From Proteles cristata cristata (Eukaryota > Chordata > Mammalia > Carnivora > Hyaenidae), in the NCBI GenBank assembly GCA_017311185.1, contig JAESUZ010003181.1, positions 186,001-250,000 of the forward strand: a stretch of 64,000 nucleotides of DNA, given 5' to 3'. Positions 63,586 through 64,000 of this stretch are shown piece after piece. Below the pieces are notes generated by a model that saw nothing but the letters and a program-made list of their open reading frames with translations, ran no database searches and was not told the DNA's origin. The translations under genes were made by a program, and so were the position numbers. How positions within the stretch are numbered: position 1 is the stretch's first letter; each line of letters starts with the position of its first letter.

Positions 63586-63671
63586 TTGCACAAGAGTTAA
63601 ACAAAACAGCAGTTAAAGAGTAAAAACTAAAACTCTCCCTTAATTATAACGATGAATATTTCCTTCATGAT

Positions 63672-63827
63672 TGGTAACTTATGTAATATTTATTATGTGC
63701 CAACTCTAAGCAATACTCACATGCATTCATACACTTTATAGATAAGGAAACTGAAAGATCTAGAGAGAATATACAGTAAGCAAGTGGTCAAGACCCAAGC
63801 TTAGCAGGCCTGTCACCAAAGTCTATA
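63672..63827 (-). repeat. MIR SINE, minus strand
   Basis: AATATTTATTATGTGCCAACTC, ACACTTTATAGATAAGGAAAC, GAAAGATCTAGAGAGAATA and CAAGTGGTCAAGACCCAAGC are the reverse of MIR 3' end and core. The Tigger-like element begins at its edge. Confidence 0.65.
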
Positions 63828-64000
63828 CAGTAGCATCCTTTATGCAACAGTGTCAATTACCTGCAGTCAACTGCCATCCAGAAGCAGATGATCCTCCTAC
63901 TGACAATATGGTCAGAAGGTCAGTCAGTGGTAGCCTAATGCTGTGTCATTCACCTCCCAGCATCCCATCACGTAGGCATTTTATCATCTCACATTGTCAT
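63828..64000. mobile_element. Tigger-like MITE, left part, cut by the window end
   Basis: Starts CAGTAGCATCCTTTATG after a TA (63826-63827). GCAGTCAACTGCCATCCAG, AAGCAGATGATCCTCCTACTG, TGTCATTCACCTCCCAGCATC and TAGGCATTTTATCATCTCAC match, in order, the left third of the copy at 21636-22122. The remaining part lies outside the window. Confidence 0.75.

Noticed and set aside
1..64000. CRISPR arrays, operons, prophage or toxin-antitoxin systems
   Set aside because: No spaced direct repeats of CRISPR type and no compact coding; the retroelement content shows mammalian nuclear DNA.

Overview
This window is nuclear DNA from a carnivoran mammal, most likely a felid. The main reason is about 34 copies or fragments of the carnivore tRNA-Lys-derived CAN-SINE (SINEC_Fc-like). 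Their heads read like GCCTGGGTGGCTCAG, followed by a GCTCAGGTCATGATC block, a TCTGTGCTGACAGCTCAGAG block, a CT-rich tract and an AATAAA-rich A tail. The two LINE-1 3' ends and the placental-wide MIR, L2, MLT1, MER5 and Tigger remnants agree with this. Nothing looks bacterial, viral or plasmid-like. No intact protein-coding gene is visible. The short open frames (60-139 codons) are chance frames or translations of repeats, and no multi-exon gene could be assembled, so this is intergenic or deep intronic DNA.

Layout. 1-4.4 kb: a SINE, a probable solo LTR (941-1430), and an old L1-like block split by a SINE. 4.4-10 kb: mostly unassigned sequence, with a MER5A-like MITE, an L2 piece, and an MLT1 LTR split by the 3' end of an old L1 (about 7.9-8.8 kb). 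10.3-15 kb: three CAN-SINEs of different ages within 600 bp, L1 scraps, a second probable solo LTR (13810-14267) and an L2 end. 15.7-23.2 kb: SINEs, three MIRs, and an L2 split by a full-length 487-bp Tigger-like MITE with TA on both sides (21636-22122). 23.9-29.7 kb: SINEs, a 5'-truncated L1 (25256-26102), a long pyrimidine tract and a SINE nested inside an opposite SINE. 30-43.4 kb: unassigned blocks, SINE clusters, an L1 tail split by a SINE, MIR and L2. 44.2-46.5 kb: the largest element, a 2.2-kb 5'-truncated L1 on the minus strand with a broken ORF2. 46.5-56 kb: repeat-poor, especially 51.5-55.8 kb. 56-64 kb: an old L1 3' UTR, four SINEs, a broken RPL23A retrocopy (60695-61175), a possible LTR, an antisense MIR and the start of a second Tigger-like element at the right edge.

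The history can be read as layers: L2, MIR and MER5 first, then Tigger, MLT1 and L1M, then successive CAN-SINE waves and the younger L1 insertions. Target-site duplications are visible around many of them. I found no undescribed biological system. The observations worth checking are nested insertions, unusual truncations, a tract expansion in the retrocopy, and repeat-poor blocks that may be conserved non-coding sequence. All repeat family names come from recognition by eye, without a database search.
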